The translations under genes were made by a program, and so were the position numbers. DNA of 64,000 nt, from positions 52,214 to 116,213 of the forward strand of contig NZ_FNIM01000009.1 in the NCBI RefSeq assembly GCF_900103885.1. Direction: 5' to 3'. Positions 17,341 through 24,864 of the stretch are shown here, piece after piece. The number at the start of each line of letters is the position of its first letter. The stretch's first letter is position 1. This stretch comes from Actinomyces ruminicola. Its GTDB lineage: Bacteria; Actinomycetota; Actinomycetes; Actinomycetales; Actinomycetaceae. The notes below the pieces were generated by a model that worked only from the letters and a program-made list of their open reading frames with translations, was not told the origin of the DNA and did not search any database.

Positions 17341-19914
17341 TTAGAAGGGTGGGATTTCGTCCAGCAGCGGGGTGAGATCGAGCTGGTGGAGGGCGTCGGG
17401 GTAAGGGGTCGGCTCGAAGGCGCCGACGGGTCGGCCGGGGCGAGGCCCCCGGCTGGTGATCCGTGGGGGCCGCCCCGGGCGGTTGATACGACCGGCAGCG
17501 GCGGCCGGCGAGTTGGGCGTTCGGGCAGCGAGGTCCAGACCGTGCTGAAGCCGAGTCATCACCGCCTCGTCGACGGCGGACGCCAGCTCCTCCGGCACGC
17601 GCCGTGCAGGAGCGGCCAGCTGACGCGGCCCGATGCGGCGGGGCAGGAGGGTGATGGTCCCGTCTGGGGTGCGGCGGTAGCGGGCCCCGGTGGGGGTAGT
17701 CCAGACCAAGGCGCCACCGAGGCCGCCACTGCGGCCGCCGCCGTCCCGGTAACCGTCGTCCGGGTCTTGGCGGGTCAGCGTCCATCCGGGGGTGTGCTTG
17801 AGACGGTGGTGGGCCTGGCACAGGCTGGCCAGGTTGTCCAGGCTGGTAGTCCCGCCCCGGTCCCAGGGGTTGATGTGGTCGATGTCGCAGCGGAAGGCCG
17901 GGACCGTGCAGCCCGGGAACGCACACTCCTGGTCCCTGGCTCGTACGAGGTCGCGTAGACCGGCCGGGGGCCGGTAGTGGGACCGGCCCACATCCAGGAC
18001 GGTGCCGGAGACCGGGTCGGTGACCAGCCTGCGCCAGACACCGCCGGCGGCGAGGGCCCGAGCGGTGGCGGCGGGCACCGCCACTCGGCCGGCGCCGATC
18101 ACAACCTCCGCCGTCGGCACCGCCTCGGCCGACGGCGCCGCCGATCCGGGCGGGGCCACTGGCACGGACGGGACCACGGGTACTCCGGCCGAATCTCTGC
18201 CGTCGCCGACAGGAAGACTCGCCCCGCCGACAGCTGGCAGAGTTCCGCTGCTTTCGGTGGGCAGACTTCCGCCGCGCGCAGCGGACGCAGTACTCCCGCT
18301 AACGGGCAGGTCCTCCCCGCTGCAGGTGGGCGGATCTTCGCACCCGTCTGCTGGCGGGCTGCCGGCGGCGAGCCTGTTGTCATCGGGCAGCAGCAGGTTC
18401 AACGGAACCGTGACGTCAACATTGATACTGATCCCGGGCGGCGGGTAGACCGGCTCGGTACCAGACGGCGTCCACCACGGACGGGAGGGCTCCACCAGAC
18501 CGCTGAGAGCACCCAGCAGGCCTGCCAGCGGCACCCCATCCGGCAGCAGGCCAGCAGCCTCAGTCCCAGCCGCAGCGGAGACGCCTGCACCGGCTACACC
18601 CCCGGCTCCGTCAGTGACGACTGGTGTCGGCAAGCCGGAGACCGTCGGTGTCCGCGGACCACCATCGCCGTCGCTTCCGCCGCTTGCATCGTCACTGCCA
18701 CCGCCGCGGCCATTGTTGGGGCTGGTTCGACAGGCCAGATTCTGGCTGCCTTGCAGAGTGCGAAGCGTCATGCCGGTGATGGCGTCGGCCCGCAGCTGCC
18801 CCAGGCTCCGCTCATCCCCGGCCGCCCGCGCGGACGCGGCGATGGCGTCCAGGGTCGCGTCCAGCAGCAGCGCATCCAGGCTCGGCAGTACCAGCCGCAT
18901 CTCATGGACGCCCTCACCGGCCTGGCGGGGCCGAGTCATGTGCCGGCCCGCCACGTTGCGCTTGCGGCGGTGGCCAGCACCATCGGGATCCAGAGCGGCC
19001 AGGGCCCGATCGATATCTCTGCCCAGCTGAGAACACGTGCGGCGCGGGGCACGCGCCAGCACCCGCTCCTGCACCCCCACAACCACCTCAGGGGCGGCGT
19101 CCCCCAGGCGCCGGATGACCAGGGCGGTCTTAGAGGCGTCCAGTAGCCCGGCCCGATGCAGGGCCTCCGTGGGCGCGAACTCGGGTTGCAGCAGCGCATT
19201 GCCACGATCCAAGAGGCATCCGGCGCTGCTGCGGGTGGCGCCCAGGCGGGCGGCGATCTCCCCGCTGGTGGTGAATCGTTGCTCCTCGGCTGTTATGAAC
19301 GGCCCGGGTTTTCCGCCTGGCCCCCAGGGGGCGACCCCGCGGTTCATCTCCGGTGTACGTGCCAGACAGGCAGCCGCCACGCCCTCGCACCAGGCGGCCC
19401 AGGCGCCCAAACGGTGGCACGCTCCCACCAGCTCGCTAAGCCCCTCCCCGCCCAGGCAGGCCAGCGCGTCAACGCCCGTCGCCCCGCCCCAGTCCGGACC
19501 CAGCCGCCCGGCCGCCTGCGCCAGCTCCCGCTCACCCGGACTAGTGACAGCCGCCAGCAGCCTGTCGGTGTCAGCAATCCCCAGAACATCCGCGACCTCC
19601 ACCACGTCATCGGTGGGGCCGGCTCCGCCGCCGGAATCGGCGCCGACGGCTTTGTCGGGATGGGCGGGCGCCAGCAGCACCGACAGCAGATCCTCAACCA
19701 AGCCCGCCAAACCCGCGCCGGCCGGCACCCCCGCGAGGCGCTCAACCAGGCTCTCCGAGTCCGCACCCGCAGCGGCTGGGAGCTCCGGCCCGGGCGCGGC
19801 CCCCGCCGGGACGGCTACGGTGCGCGCCGCCGTCCTTTCGGCAGCGGGCAGGCCGATAACTCCCGCCCCGGCACCCCGGGCGGGTCGGCTCTCAACACCC
19901 CCGCCTTCGAACAT
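17341..19914 (-). CDS. DUF222 / HNH endonuclease domain protein
   Basis: An 857-residue protein of the large actinobacterial family with an N-terminal DUF222 domain and a C-terminal HNH nuclease. The HNH zinc/metal site is clear: CAFPGC, then CDIDHINPWDRGG and CQAHHRLKH around residues 650-690. A low-complexity Gly/Ala/Ser/Pro region of about 200 residues separates the domains and contains imperfect LPxxGG-like repeats. The ATG at 19914 is chosen because TATCTT lies 6 bases upstream with no SD; an upstream GTG at 19956 is possible. The gene is directly upstream of dnaE2 in the same orientation. Biological role is unknown; these genes often occur in many copies and vary between strains. Confidence 0.85.
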   Translation of the reverse strand: MFEGGGVESRPARGAGAGVIGLPAAERTAARTVAVPAGAAPGPELPAAAGADSESLVERLAGVPAGAGLAGLVEDLLSVLLAPAHPDKAVGADSGGGAGPTDDVVEVADVLGIADTDRLLAAVTSPGERELAQAAGRLGPDWGGATGVDALACLGGEGLSELVGACHRLGAWAAWCEGVAAACLARTPEMNRGVAPWGPGGKPGPFITAEEQRFTTSGEIAARLGATRSSAGCLLDRGNALLQPEFAPTEALHRAGLLDASKTALVIRRLGDAAPEVVVGVQERVLARAPRRTCSQLGRDIDRALAALDPDGAGHRRKRNVAGRHMTRPRQAGEGVHEMRLVLPSLDALLLDATLDAIAASARAAGDERSLGQLRADAITGMTLRTLQGSQNLACRTSPNNGRGGGSDDASGGSDGDGGPRTPTVSGLPTPVVTDGAGGVAGAGVSAAAGTEAAGLLPDGVPLAGLLGALSGLVEPSRPWWTPSGTEPVYPPPGISINVDVTVPLNLLLPDDNRLAAGSPPADGCEDPPTCSGEDLPVSGSTASAARGGSLPTESSGTLPAVGGASLPVGDGRDSAGVPVVPSVPVAPPGSAAPSAEAVPTAEVVIGAGRVAVPAATARALAAGGVWRRLVTDPVSGTVLDVGRSHYRPPAGLRDLVRARDQECAFPGCTVPAFRCDIDHINPWDRGGTTSLDNLASLCQAHHRLKHTPGWTLTRQDPDDGYRDGGGRSGGLGGALVWTTPTGARYRRTPDGTITLLPRRIGPRQLAAPARRVPEELASAVDEAVMTRLQHGLDLAARTPNSPAAAAGRINRPGRPPRITSRGPRPGRPVGAFEPTPYPDALHQLDLTPLLDEIPPF

Positions 19915-20094
19915 ATGTACAAGATACCGCGTGGGTCCGACACGAACTCGCCCCACTTCACTCCCGCGTACGACCCATTAACGAGATATGCATCACACTC
20001 CTTGCGCGCCCGCCTCCCCCGCAAGCCGACCCGCCCGCCCCAGGCCGAGACGAGGAGCGTCCCGGGGCCCGGCTGGACAGATCCGGCGGGGCAG

Positions 20095-20121
20095 AGCCCC
20101 GGGAGAAACCAGACCCGGGCT
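20095..20121 (-). terminator. Candidate terminator hairpin after the satD operon
   Basis: AGCCC(C)GGG (20095-20103) pairs with CCCGGGCT (20114-20121), eight base pairs with one bulge and a 10-base loop. It begins at the last base of the TGA at 20123-20121, about 95 bases after the in-frame TAG at 20217. Its location suggests that the ancestral gene ended at this TGA. Confidence 0.45.
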
Positions 20122-20219
20122 CAGGCCACGGCCACCGCGGCAACCGCGAGCGCCGCCAGAATCCACGAGGTCATCGAGCCGATGAGGAACTCCTCCGCCT
20201 TGCGGCCGTCCTGATCCTA
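20121..20219 (-). other. In-frame C-terminal extension beyond an amber stop
   Basis: After the TAG at 20219-20217 the same frame continues for 31 codons to a TGA at 20123-20121, reading DQDGRKAEEFLIGSMTSW followed by a hydrophobic helix ILAALAVAAVAVA. The residues before the stop (KGVIRFPEI) and after it (KAEEFLIGSMTSW) together look like the continuous C-terminal signature FPEI...KAExFLxGSxxSW that I associate with this membrane-protein family. The stop therefore appears to cut a conserved domain. It may be a nonsense mutation, a read-through codon or a base error. Confidence 0.65.
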
Positions 20220-20807
20220 GTTGATCTCCGGGAAGCGGATCACACCCTTGGCGGCAATGACCGCCGCGACCGCGGCCTGCGCTCCGGCCGCCGCGAGCAG
20301 GAGGATGAGGATGCGCTCAAGCGGGCCGATCCAGCGCCCACCGCGCATCGCCGCGACCAGCGGTCTCAGCGCGCCCGCGGATGACTGTGAACCACGGGCG
20401 AGCTCAAGGACGGCCGACACCAGCCCGTTCGCCGGCACTCCCAGGAGAATCACCGCACCCACCACGGCGCACGCCCGCGCCACGGACGTACCAACGGGAG
20501 CGGCCAGTACGGCACAGACTCCGACGGCTACGACGATCGCGACGAGCGACACCGGCCCGCTCCACTCGGCGGGCGCCAGCGCATCCCAGGCGCTCCACGC
20601 GACCGGTACCGCGATGGCGACCGCAACGCCTGCGGCCGAGAGCCCCAGCGGCCCTCGGGCGAGGAGGATTCCGACGACGACGAGAGCCCCGGTTCCGGCG
20701 GCGACGGCTGCCGCCCGCCGCGCCGAGCTCCCCTCGCCGACGAGTCGCCGCTCCAGGACGGGTAGGGCACTGGCGAGCCCGGCCAGCAGCAGCACAAGCG
20801 CGGTCAT
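20217..20807 (-). CDS. Membrane protein encoded with SatD, ending at an internal amber codon
   Basis: A 196-residue protein with about six hydrophobic helices starting MTALVLLLAGLASALPVLERRLVG. Its ATG overlaps the satD stop (TGATG), so it is translationally coupled. The frame is open for another 31 codons past TAG to a TGA at 20121, which would give 228 residues including one more membrane helix; the annotated product may thus be truncated. Partner genes of this type are common beside satD-like genes, but the molecular function is not known. If the truncation is real the last transmembrane segment is lost. Confidence 0.75.
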   Translation of the reverse strand: MTALVLLLAGLASALPVLERRLVGEGSSARRAAAVAAGTGALVVVGILLARGPLGLSAAGVAVAIAVPVAWSAWDALAPAEWSGPVSLVAIVVAVGVCAVLAAPVGTSVARACAVVGAVILLGVPANGLVSAVLELARGSQSSAGALRPLVAAMRGGRWIGPLERILILLLAAAGAQAAVAAVIAAKGVIRFPEIN

Positions 20808-21559
20808 CACTGTTCCTCTCTCGCCGCGGTGACGGCGTCGGCCGTGGTGACGGCGTCGGCCGGGGTGACGGCGTCGGCCGCAGTGACGGCGTCGGCCGCA
20901 GTGACGGCGTCGATCAGGGACTGGGCCTCGATGAGGGCCGCTCCCGGGCCGCGGGAGAAGTCGGAGACGGCCTGCTGACTGACCTTCTCCGCCCGGGCCA
21001 CCTCGACCTGGGTGGCGCCGGCCAGAAGCGCCGCGGTCATGCGCCGCTGGCGCGGACGCAGCCGGGCAACGGCCTGGTCGCGCAGCAGGAGCAGCGCATT
21101 GACAACCGCTTCGCCCTCGCCCGCCGCCCCGGGGACGTCGACGGCGGTATCCCGCGCCACGCGCATCCAGGTGCGGCAGAACTCCCGGCCCGCGTCCTGG
21201 ACGGTATGCGCCTGCTCGATAGCCTCCCGAGCCGCCCACCAGGCGCTGCCGTCCTGAATGCCGATGCCGGCGCCGTCGGCGGCGGAGATCGTCTCCACCC
21301 GCCCGGCACCGATGCCGAAGCGCAGGGCCAGTCCCTCGGGCAGAAGCAGTTGAGTGCGCAGGGTGAGCGTCAGGGCGGCGGGCAGCGAGGCGGCAATGGC
21401 CTGGAACTCGTCGCCAACGGTGGCGACGGGTTTCTGCGGCAGCGCCAGCCCCGCGGCCGCCCGCGTCAGCGCATCGGCGAAGACGGCCTGCGCGGCGTGG
21501 CGGTCGGTCAGACGCCGGGATCCGACGATATCGGCGATGATGGCGTAGTAGACATCCAC
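20807..21559 (-). CDS. SatD family protein with helix-turn-helix
   Basis: A 250-residue protein of the SatD family (named from a streptococcal acid-tolerance locus; biochemical role unresolved). The N-terminus MDVYYAIIADIVGSRRLTDR and TVGDEFQAIA are the family hallmarks, resembling a degenerate nucleotide-cyclase-like core. Residues about 175-205 contain ATQVEVARAEKVSQQAVSDF, a helix-turn-helix of sigma-like type that may bind DNA. The last 35 residues repeat DAVTAA/DAVTPA and come from an 18-base tandem repeat. The GTG start has TACCGT 6 bases upstream (leaderless pattern) and an inverted repeat CTTGTA-N10-TACAAG just beyond. It is the first gene of a two-gene operon. Confidence 0.85.
   Translation of the reverse strand: MDVYYAIIADIVGSRRLTDRHAAQAVFADALTRAAAGLALPQKPVATVGDEFQAIAASLPAALTLTLRTQLLLPEGLALRFGIGAGRVETISAADGAGIGIQDGSAWWAAREAIEQAHTVQDAGREFCRTWMRVARDTAVDVPGAAGEGEAVVNALLLLRDQAVARLRPRQRRMTAALLAGATQVEVARAEKVSQQAVSDFSRGPGAALIEAQSLIDAVTAADAVTAADAVTPADAVTTADAVTAAREEQ
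20829..20912 (-). repeat. 18-bp tandem repeat in the 3' end of satD
   Basis: Four complete units beginning GTGACGGCGTCGGCC on the plus strand (20829, 20847, 20865 and 20883) and a 12-base partial copy (20901-20912). Units differ only in their last two or three bases. Translated, each gives six residues of the type DAVTAA. Such a unit can change copy number by slippage without shifting the frame. Confidence 0.9.
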
Positions 21560-21565
21560 GCCTTC

Positions 21566-21596
21566 ACGGTAGCGCTTGTATTTCTCTCATTACAAG
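21566..21596 (-). promoter_or_regulatory. satD promoter region with inverted-repeat operator
   Basis: TACCGT (21571-21566) is 6 bases before the GTG start and fits a leaderless -10 box. A perfect inverted repeat CTTGTA (21575-21580) / TACAAG (21591-21596) separated by 10 bases lies just upstream, where a repressor would block RNA polymerase. SatD itself has a helix-turn-helix, so autoregulation is plausible. Confidence 0.5.
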
Positions 21597-21649
21597 GGCA
21601 TCCGCGGAGAGTCGCCGGGGAGCCCGCAGCGCCCTGCGCGCCCGTGCCC

Positions 21650-22273
21650 CTACTCCCCCGGCAGCACGCCCCCGGCCGCCAGGTAGCACTTGCCGCACAG
21701 GGACTCGTAGGTGACGTCGGCGCCGTCGATGGCCACCTGGTCGCCGTCGAAGACGAATGCATCATCCACCTTGCGAGCGTTGAAGATGGCCTTGCGTCCG
21801 CAGCGGCAGATCGTCTTGAGCTCCTCCAGGGAGTGGGCGATCTCCAGCAGGCGCCGCGATCCGGGAAAACTCAAGGTGCGGAAGTCGGTGCGAATCCCGT
21901 AGGCGAGCACGGGGACGTCGTCGATGAGCACGATCTCCATGAGCTGATCGACCTGCGCCGGGGTGAGGAACTGCGCCTCATCGACCGGTACGCAGTCGAC
22001 CGCCTCGAGCGCGCCGACCCGCGGGTCGGCGGCGCGCTCCCCCAGGGCGGCACGGCGCACGAGGGCACGGACGTCGTCGGTGGCCGTGACGAGCAGGTCG
22101 ACGCGGCGGGTCATCCCCAGGCGGGAGACCACGGTGTCATCGCCCTTGGTGTCGACGGCGGCCTTGATGAGGAGCACCCGTTGCCCCCGCTCCTCGTAGT
22201 TGTAGGCGGTCTGGAGCAGCCCAGTGGTCTTGCCCGAGTTCATGGCGCCGTAGCGGAAGTAGAGCTTGGCCAT
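21650..22273 (-). CDS. tdk: Thymidine kinase (type II)
   Basis: A 207-residue cytoplasmic enzyme phosphorylating thymidine to dTMP with ATP, in nucleotide salvage. The P-loop GAMNSGKTT is at residues 9-17, the Asp-containing strand and catalytic Glu in VDEAQFL, and the structural zinc site as CRCG and CGKC pairs. The lasso segment TLSFPGSRRLLEIA precedes the zinc ribbon. GAGAGGA precedes the ATG by 11 bases. Salvage may matter here because the expected dut gene is absent from its usual place at 44.3 kb. The upstream frame to 22384 is not used since the MAKLYFRYG start matches the family. Confidence 0.95.
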   Translation of the reverse strand: MAKLYFRYGAMNSGKTTGLLQTAYNYEERGQRVLLIKAAVDTKGDDTVVSRLGMTRRVDLLVTATDDVRALVRRAALGERAADPRVGALEAVDCVPVDEAQFLTPAQVDQLMEIVLIDDVPVLAYGIRTDFRTLSFPGSRRLLEIAHSLEELKTICRCGRKAIFNARKVDDAFVFDGDQVAIDGADVTYESLCGKCYLAAGGVLPGE

Positions 22274-22447
22274 GCGTGTTCCGATTCCTCTCCCGGAGCG
22301 GGGCTTGCTCCCTCTGCACAGTCCCCGACACCCGCCTGTCGGGTCCGGGGCGACCCGCCACGATGCTACCGGGCCGGTCCGCATTCATCCCCGCTACCGA
22401 TGTCCGCCACAGGTGCCGCCCAGGGCGGCTTTATAGGCTCTTGCCCT

Positions 22448-23176
22448 ATGCAGCAAACCATCGCCGCCCCGCAGCGGGATCTCCGGCCGCTTCTCGCCCT
22501 CGTGGCAACGGCGGCGATCGGCGTATTCGCATGGCTCGCGGTCAGCACCGAGTTCGGGCACTCCCTGGCCGCCTACGATCCCGCGGTGACCACCTGGACG
22601 GTGCGCATGCGGCACGGACTTGTTACCGCGGTGGCGTGGCCGCTCACGCACCTGGGCGGCACACTCGGGCTGACGCTGCTCACGCTGGCCGTCTGCGCGC
22701 TCCTGCTGCTGCGCGGGCGCAGAGAGCACGCCCTGGTACTGGCCGGGGCCATGATCGGCTCCTCGTCACTCACCGTGCTGCTGAAACTCGTCTTCGCCCG
22801 GTCGCGCCCAGCGGCCTCGCTGCTGCTGGGAGAGCCCGCCTCCTCCTGGGCCTTCCCCTCCGGGCATGCGTTCAACACCGGGGTCTTCGCAGGAGTCCTG
22901 GCGGGCTTCGTGCTGTTCTCGACGACGGCGCCGGCCCGCAAGGTGCTGGCAGCCGCGGCGGCCTGCGCCGCCATTGTGCTGGTGGGCCTGTCGCGCATAT
23001 ACCTCGCCTATCACTGGCTCACCGACGTGCTCGCGGGCTGGAGCATCGCCCTGGCCTGGCTGTGCGTGGTCGGCGTCATCGTTCTCACCGTTCGACGGCG
23101 TCCCCGCATGCTCCCGGCAGGAGGCGGTCCGCGGGCGCCCGCGGCGGGTTCGGGGCGGCCTCGGGATCAGGCGTAG
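22448..23176 (+). CDS. PAP2 superfamily membrane phosphatase
   Basis: A 242-residue integral membrane protein with five or six helices that dephosphorylates lipid pyrophosphates or phosphates, for example undecaprenyl diphosphate or phosphatidylglycerol phosphate. All three PAP2 motifs are intact: KLVFARSRP (K-x6-RP), PSGHAFNTG, and SRIYLAYHWLTDV (SR-x5-H-x3-D). The start MQQTIAAPQRDLRPLL has TAGGCT 8 bases upstream and no SD. Its last 10 bases overlap the end of imuB on the opposite strand. Confidence 0.9.
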   Translation: MQQTIAAPQRDLRPLLALVATAAIGVFAWLAVSTEFGHSLAAYDPAVTTWTVRMRHGLVTAVAWPLTHLGGTLGLTLLTLAVCALLLLRGRREHALVLAGAMIGSSSLTVLLKLVFARSRPAASLLLGEPASSWAFPSGHAFNTGVFAGVLAGFVLFSTTAPARKVLAAAAACAAIVLVGLSRIYLAYHWLTDVLAGWSIALAWLCVVGVIVLTVRRRPRMLPAGGGPRAPAAGSGRPRDQA

Positions 23177-24864
23177 ACGCCGTCGATCCACCAGCGGCCA
23201 GAGCGGGCGAGCAGCAGGGGCGGCCCGGTATCGGTAACGACCTGCAGGTAGGCGCGCCGCGACGCGCCCCCGGGCCGCCACCAGTGCTCGTCGACCGGCC
23301 AGGGACCCGCCCAGAAGACGACTCGCCGCCGTGCGCTCCAGCCCTCCGGCTCACCACCCCAGCCTCCGCCCCACTGCGGCGCACCCCCTGCAGCGGAGGA
23401 CTCCAGAGTCACAGCGACCGGCGTGGCGGTCAGCTGGCCCTGACGGTCGACGCCGACATCCCGCCCTTCGCGGTCAAGAAGACGGGCGGGCAGTGGCTCC
23501 GGAGGAACCAGCGCGGGCGAGGGGGACGGCAGGGCGCCGTTCCAGGGGGCGGGGGGCGGGACGTTGCCGGAAGTCTCCCCCCAGCCGACGAGGATGACGC
23601 GTGAGCGCGGGTCGCGCCCGGGACGTGGCACGGGAACGCGGAGACCGCCGGCGCCGAGGAGGGATTCGACGCGCCCGGCGGCGCGGTGCGCCCGGCGCTC
23701 CGCCTGCTCCCCGGGAGCGGCCCACAGGCCGGCCTGGGCGGCGCCCGCGGGGGCAAGACCGAGGGCGACAAGGCGGAGTCGGATCAGGGGCGCAGCAGGC
23801 GGACGTCCGGAGCGGCCGGCCAGCCAACCCTCCAGCTGCCAGCGCACACGGTCGGTGAGCTCGGCGGGCGTGGGAGTGGTGCCGAGCAGCCAGGAGCGCC
23901 CCAGCTCCGCCCCGTTCTCACACCGTGCCTCCACACGGAGTTGTTCGGCCGACATCCCCAGGGAGACGAGGCGCGCAGACAGCTGCTCGGCGAGAGAACG
24001 GGCTGCCCAGGCCGCGGTGTCGGCCCGCTCGATGGGAGGGTCGAGCGCAGTCTCCGCTGCGACGTCGGCGGCCGGGCGGGCGGACCGGGGCGGGGCCTCC
24101 CAGCCCCCGGAGGCGAGACGGTGCAGGAGCTCCCCCGTGGGCCCGAAGCGGGCGGCGACGTCGCGGCGCGGCAGAGCGGCGACGTCGCCCAGGCGGTGCA
24201 GGCCGAGCCGGCCGAAGTCCTCCAGGAGGGGGCGGGCCCGTCGACGCCCCTGCTCCGTGGCCAGGGCGTGCAGCAGACAGTCCAGCGGCCAGGGTGCGAG
24301 GAAGCCGGGGGTGGTTCCGGGTGGGACGATGACGCCCCGGCGGGCGGCGAGGACGACGCCGAGCAGGGAGTCGGCGATGCCGACCTGGCACTCGACCCCC
24401 GGCCCGGCGGTGACGGCCTCTACGAGGGCGGCCGCCAGCTGCTCCTCACCGCCGGCCCACCGGGCCGGGCCCCGGGCGGTGGACAGGGCCAGCCCGGGAC
24501 GGGCGACCAGCGGATCGGCGAGAAGCTCGGAGAGGGCCTCCATGACGGCTTCGTAGGCACGGGCTTCGCGGTCGGGCTGCGGGGGCAGGACGACGAGCCC
24601 GGGACACAGCGACCGGGCCACACGCAGGCGCATGCCGCGGGCGATGCCGGCTGCGCGGGCCGGCGCCGAAGCGGCGATAACGCCCCTTCCGCCCACGACG
24701 GCCACGGGGGCCAGGGCCGGATCGGGGGTATCGGGACGGCGCGCCTCCAGGGTGAGGGCGACGACGGGCCAGTCCGGCGTCCACACGGCGATTAACCGTG
24801 GCTCGCGAGGGTCCGGAGCCGAGTTCGGAGCGGGCGGGCCCGCGGCGGGGACGGGGGAAATCAT
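23167..24864 (-). CDS. imuB: ImuB, Y-family-like mutasome protein
   Basis: A 565-residue non-catalytic relative of Y-family polymerases that links ImuA', DnaE2 and the beta clamp in mutagenic repair. The N-terminal LIAVWTPDWPVVALTLEARRP lacks the DxD metal site of active Y-family enzymes, as expected for ImuB. The fingers/thumb pattern continues in the PRARAYEAVMEALSELLADPLVARPG-like region (Tyr-Glu dyad in EARAYEAVMEAL) and the helix-hairpin-helix segment DFGRLGLHRLGDVAAL. Its start overlaps the imuA' stop by four bases. A clamp-binding motif is not obvious to me in the C-terminal half. The gene is controlled by the SOS box at 25870-25885. Confidence 0.88.
   Translation of the reverse strand: MISPVPAAGPPAPNSAPDPREPRLIAVWTPDWPVVALTLEARRPDTPDPALAPVAVVGGRGVIAASAPARAAGIARGMRLRVARSLCPGLVVLPPQPDREARAYEAVMEALSELLADPLVARPGLALSTARGPARWAGGEEQLAAALVEAVTAGPGVECQVGIADSLLGVVLAARRGVIVPPGTTPGFLAPWPLDCLLHALATEQGRRRARPLLEDFGRLGLHRLGDVAALPRRDVAARFGPTGELLHRLASGGWEAPPRSARPAADVAAETALDPPIERADTAAWAARSLAEQLSARLVSLGMSAEQLRVEARCENGAELGRSWLLGTTPTPAELTDRVRWQLEGWLAGRSGRPPAAPLIRLRLVALGLAPAGAAQAGLWAAPGEQAERRAHRAAGRVESLLGAGGLRVPVPRPGRDPRSRVILVGWGETSGNVPPPAPWNGALPSPSPALVPPEPLPARLLDREGRDVGVDRQGQLTATPVAVTLESSAAGGAPQWGGGWGGEPEGWSARRRVVFWAGPWPVDEHWWRPGGASRRAYLQVVTDTGPPLLLARSGRWWIDGVYA

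Noticed and set aside
19915..19956. GTG start of the HNH gene at 19956, with an 11-codon ORF just before it
   Set aside because: TATCTT 6 bases before the ATG at 19914 fits the leaderless pattern of the window; the tiny ORF after AAGGAG may be chance, though it cannot be excluded.
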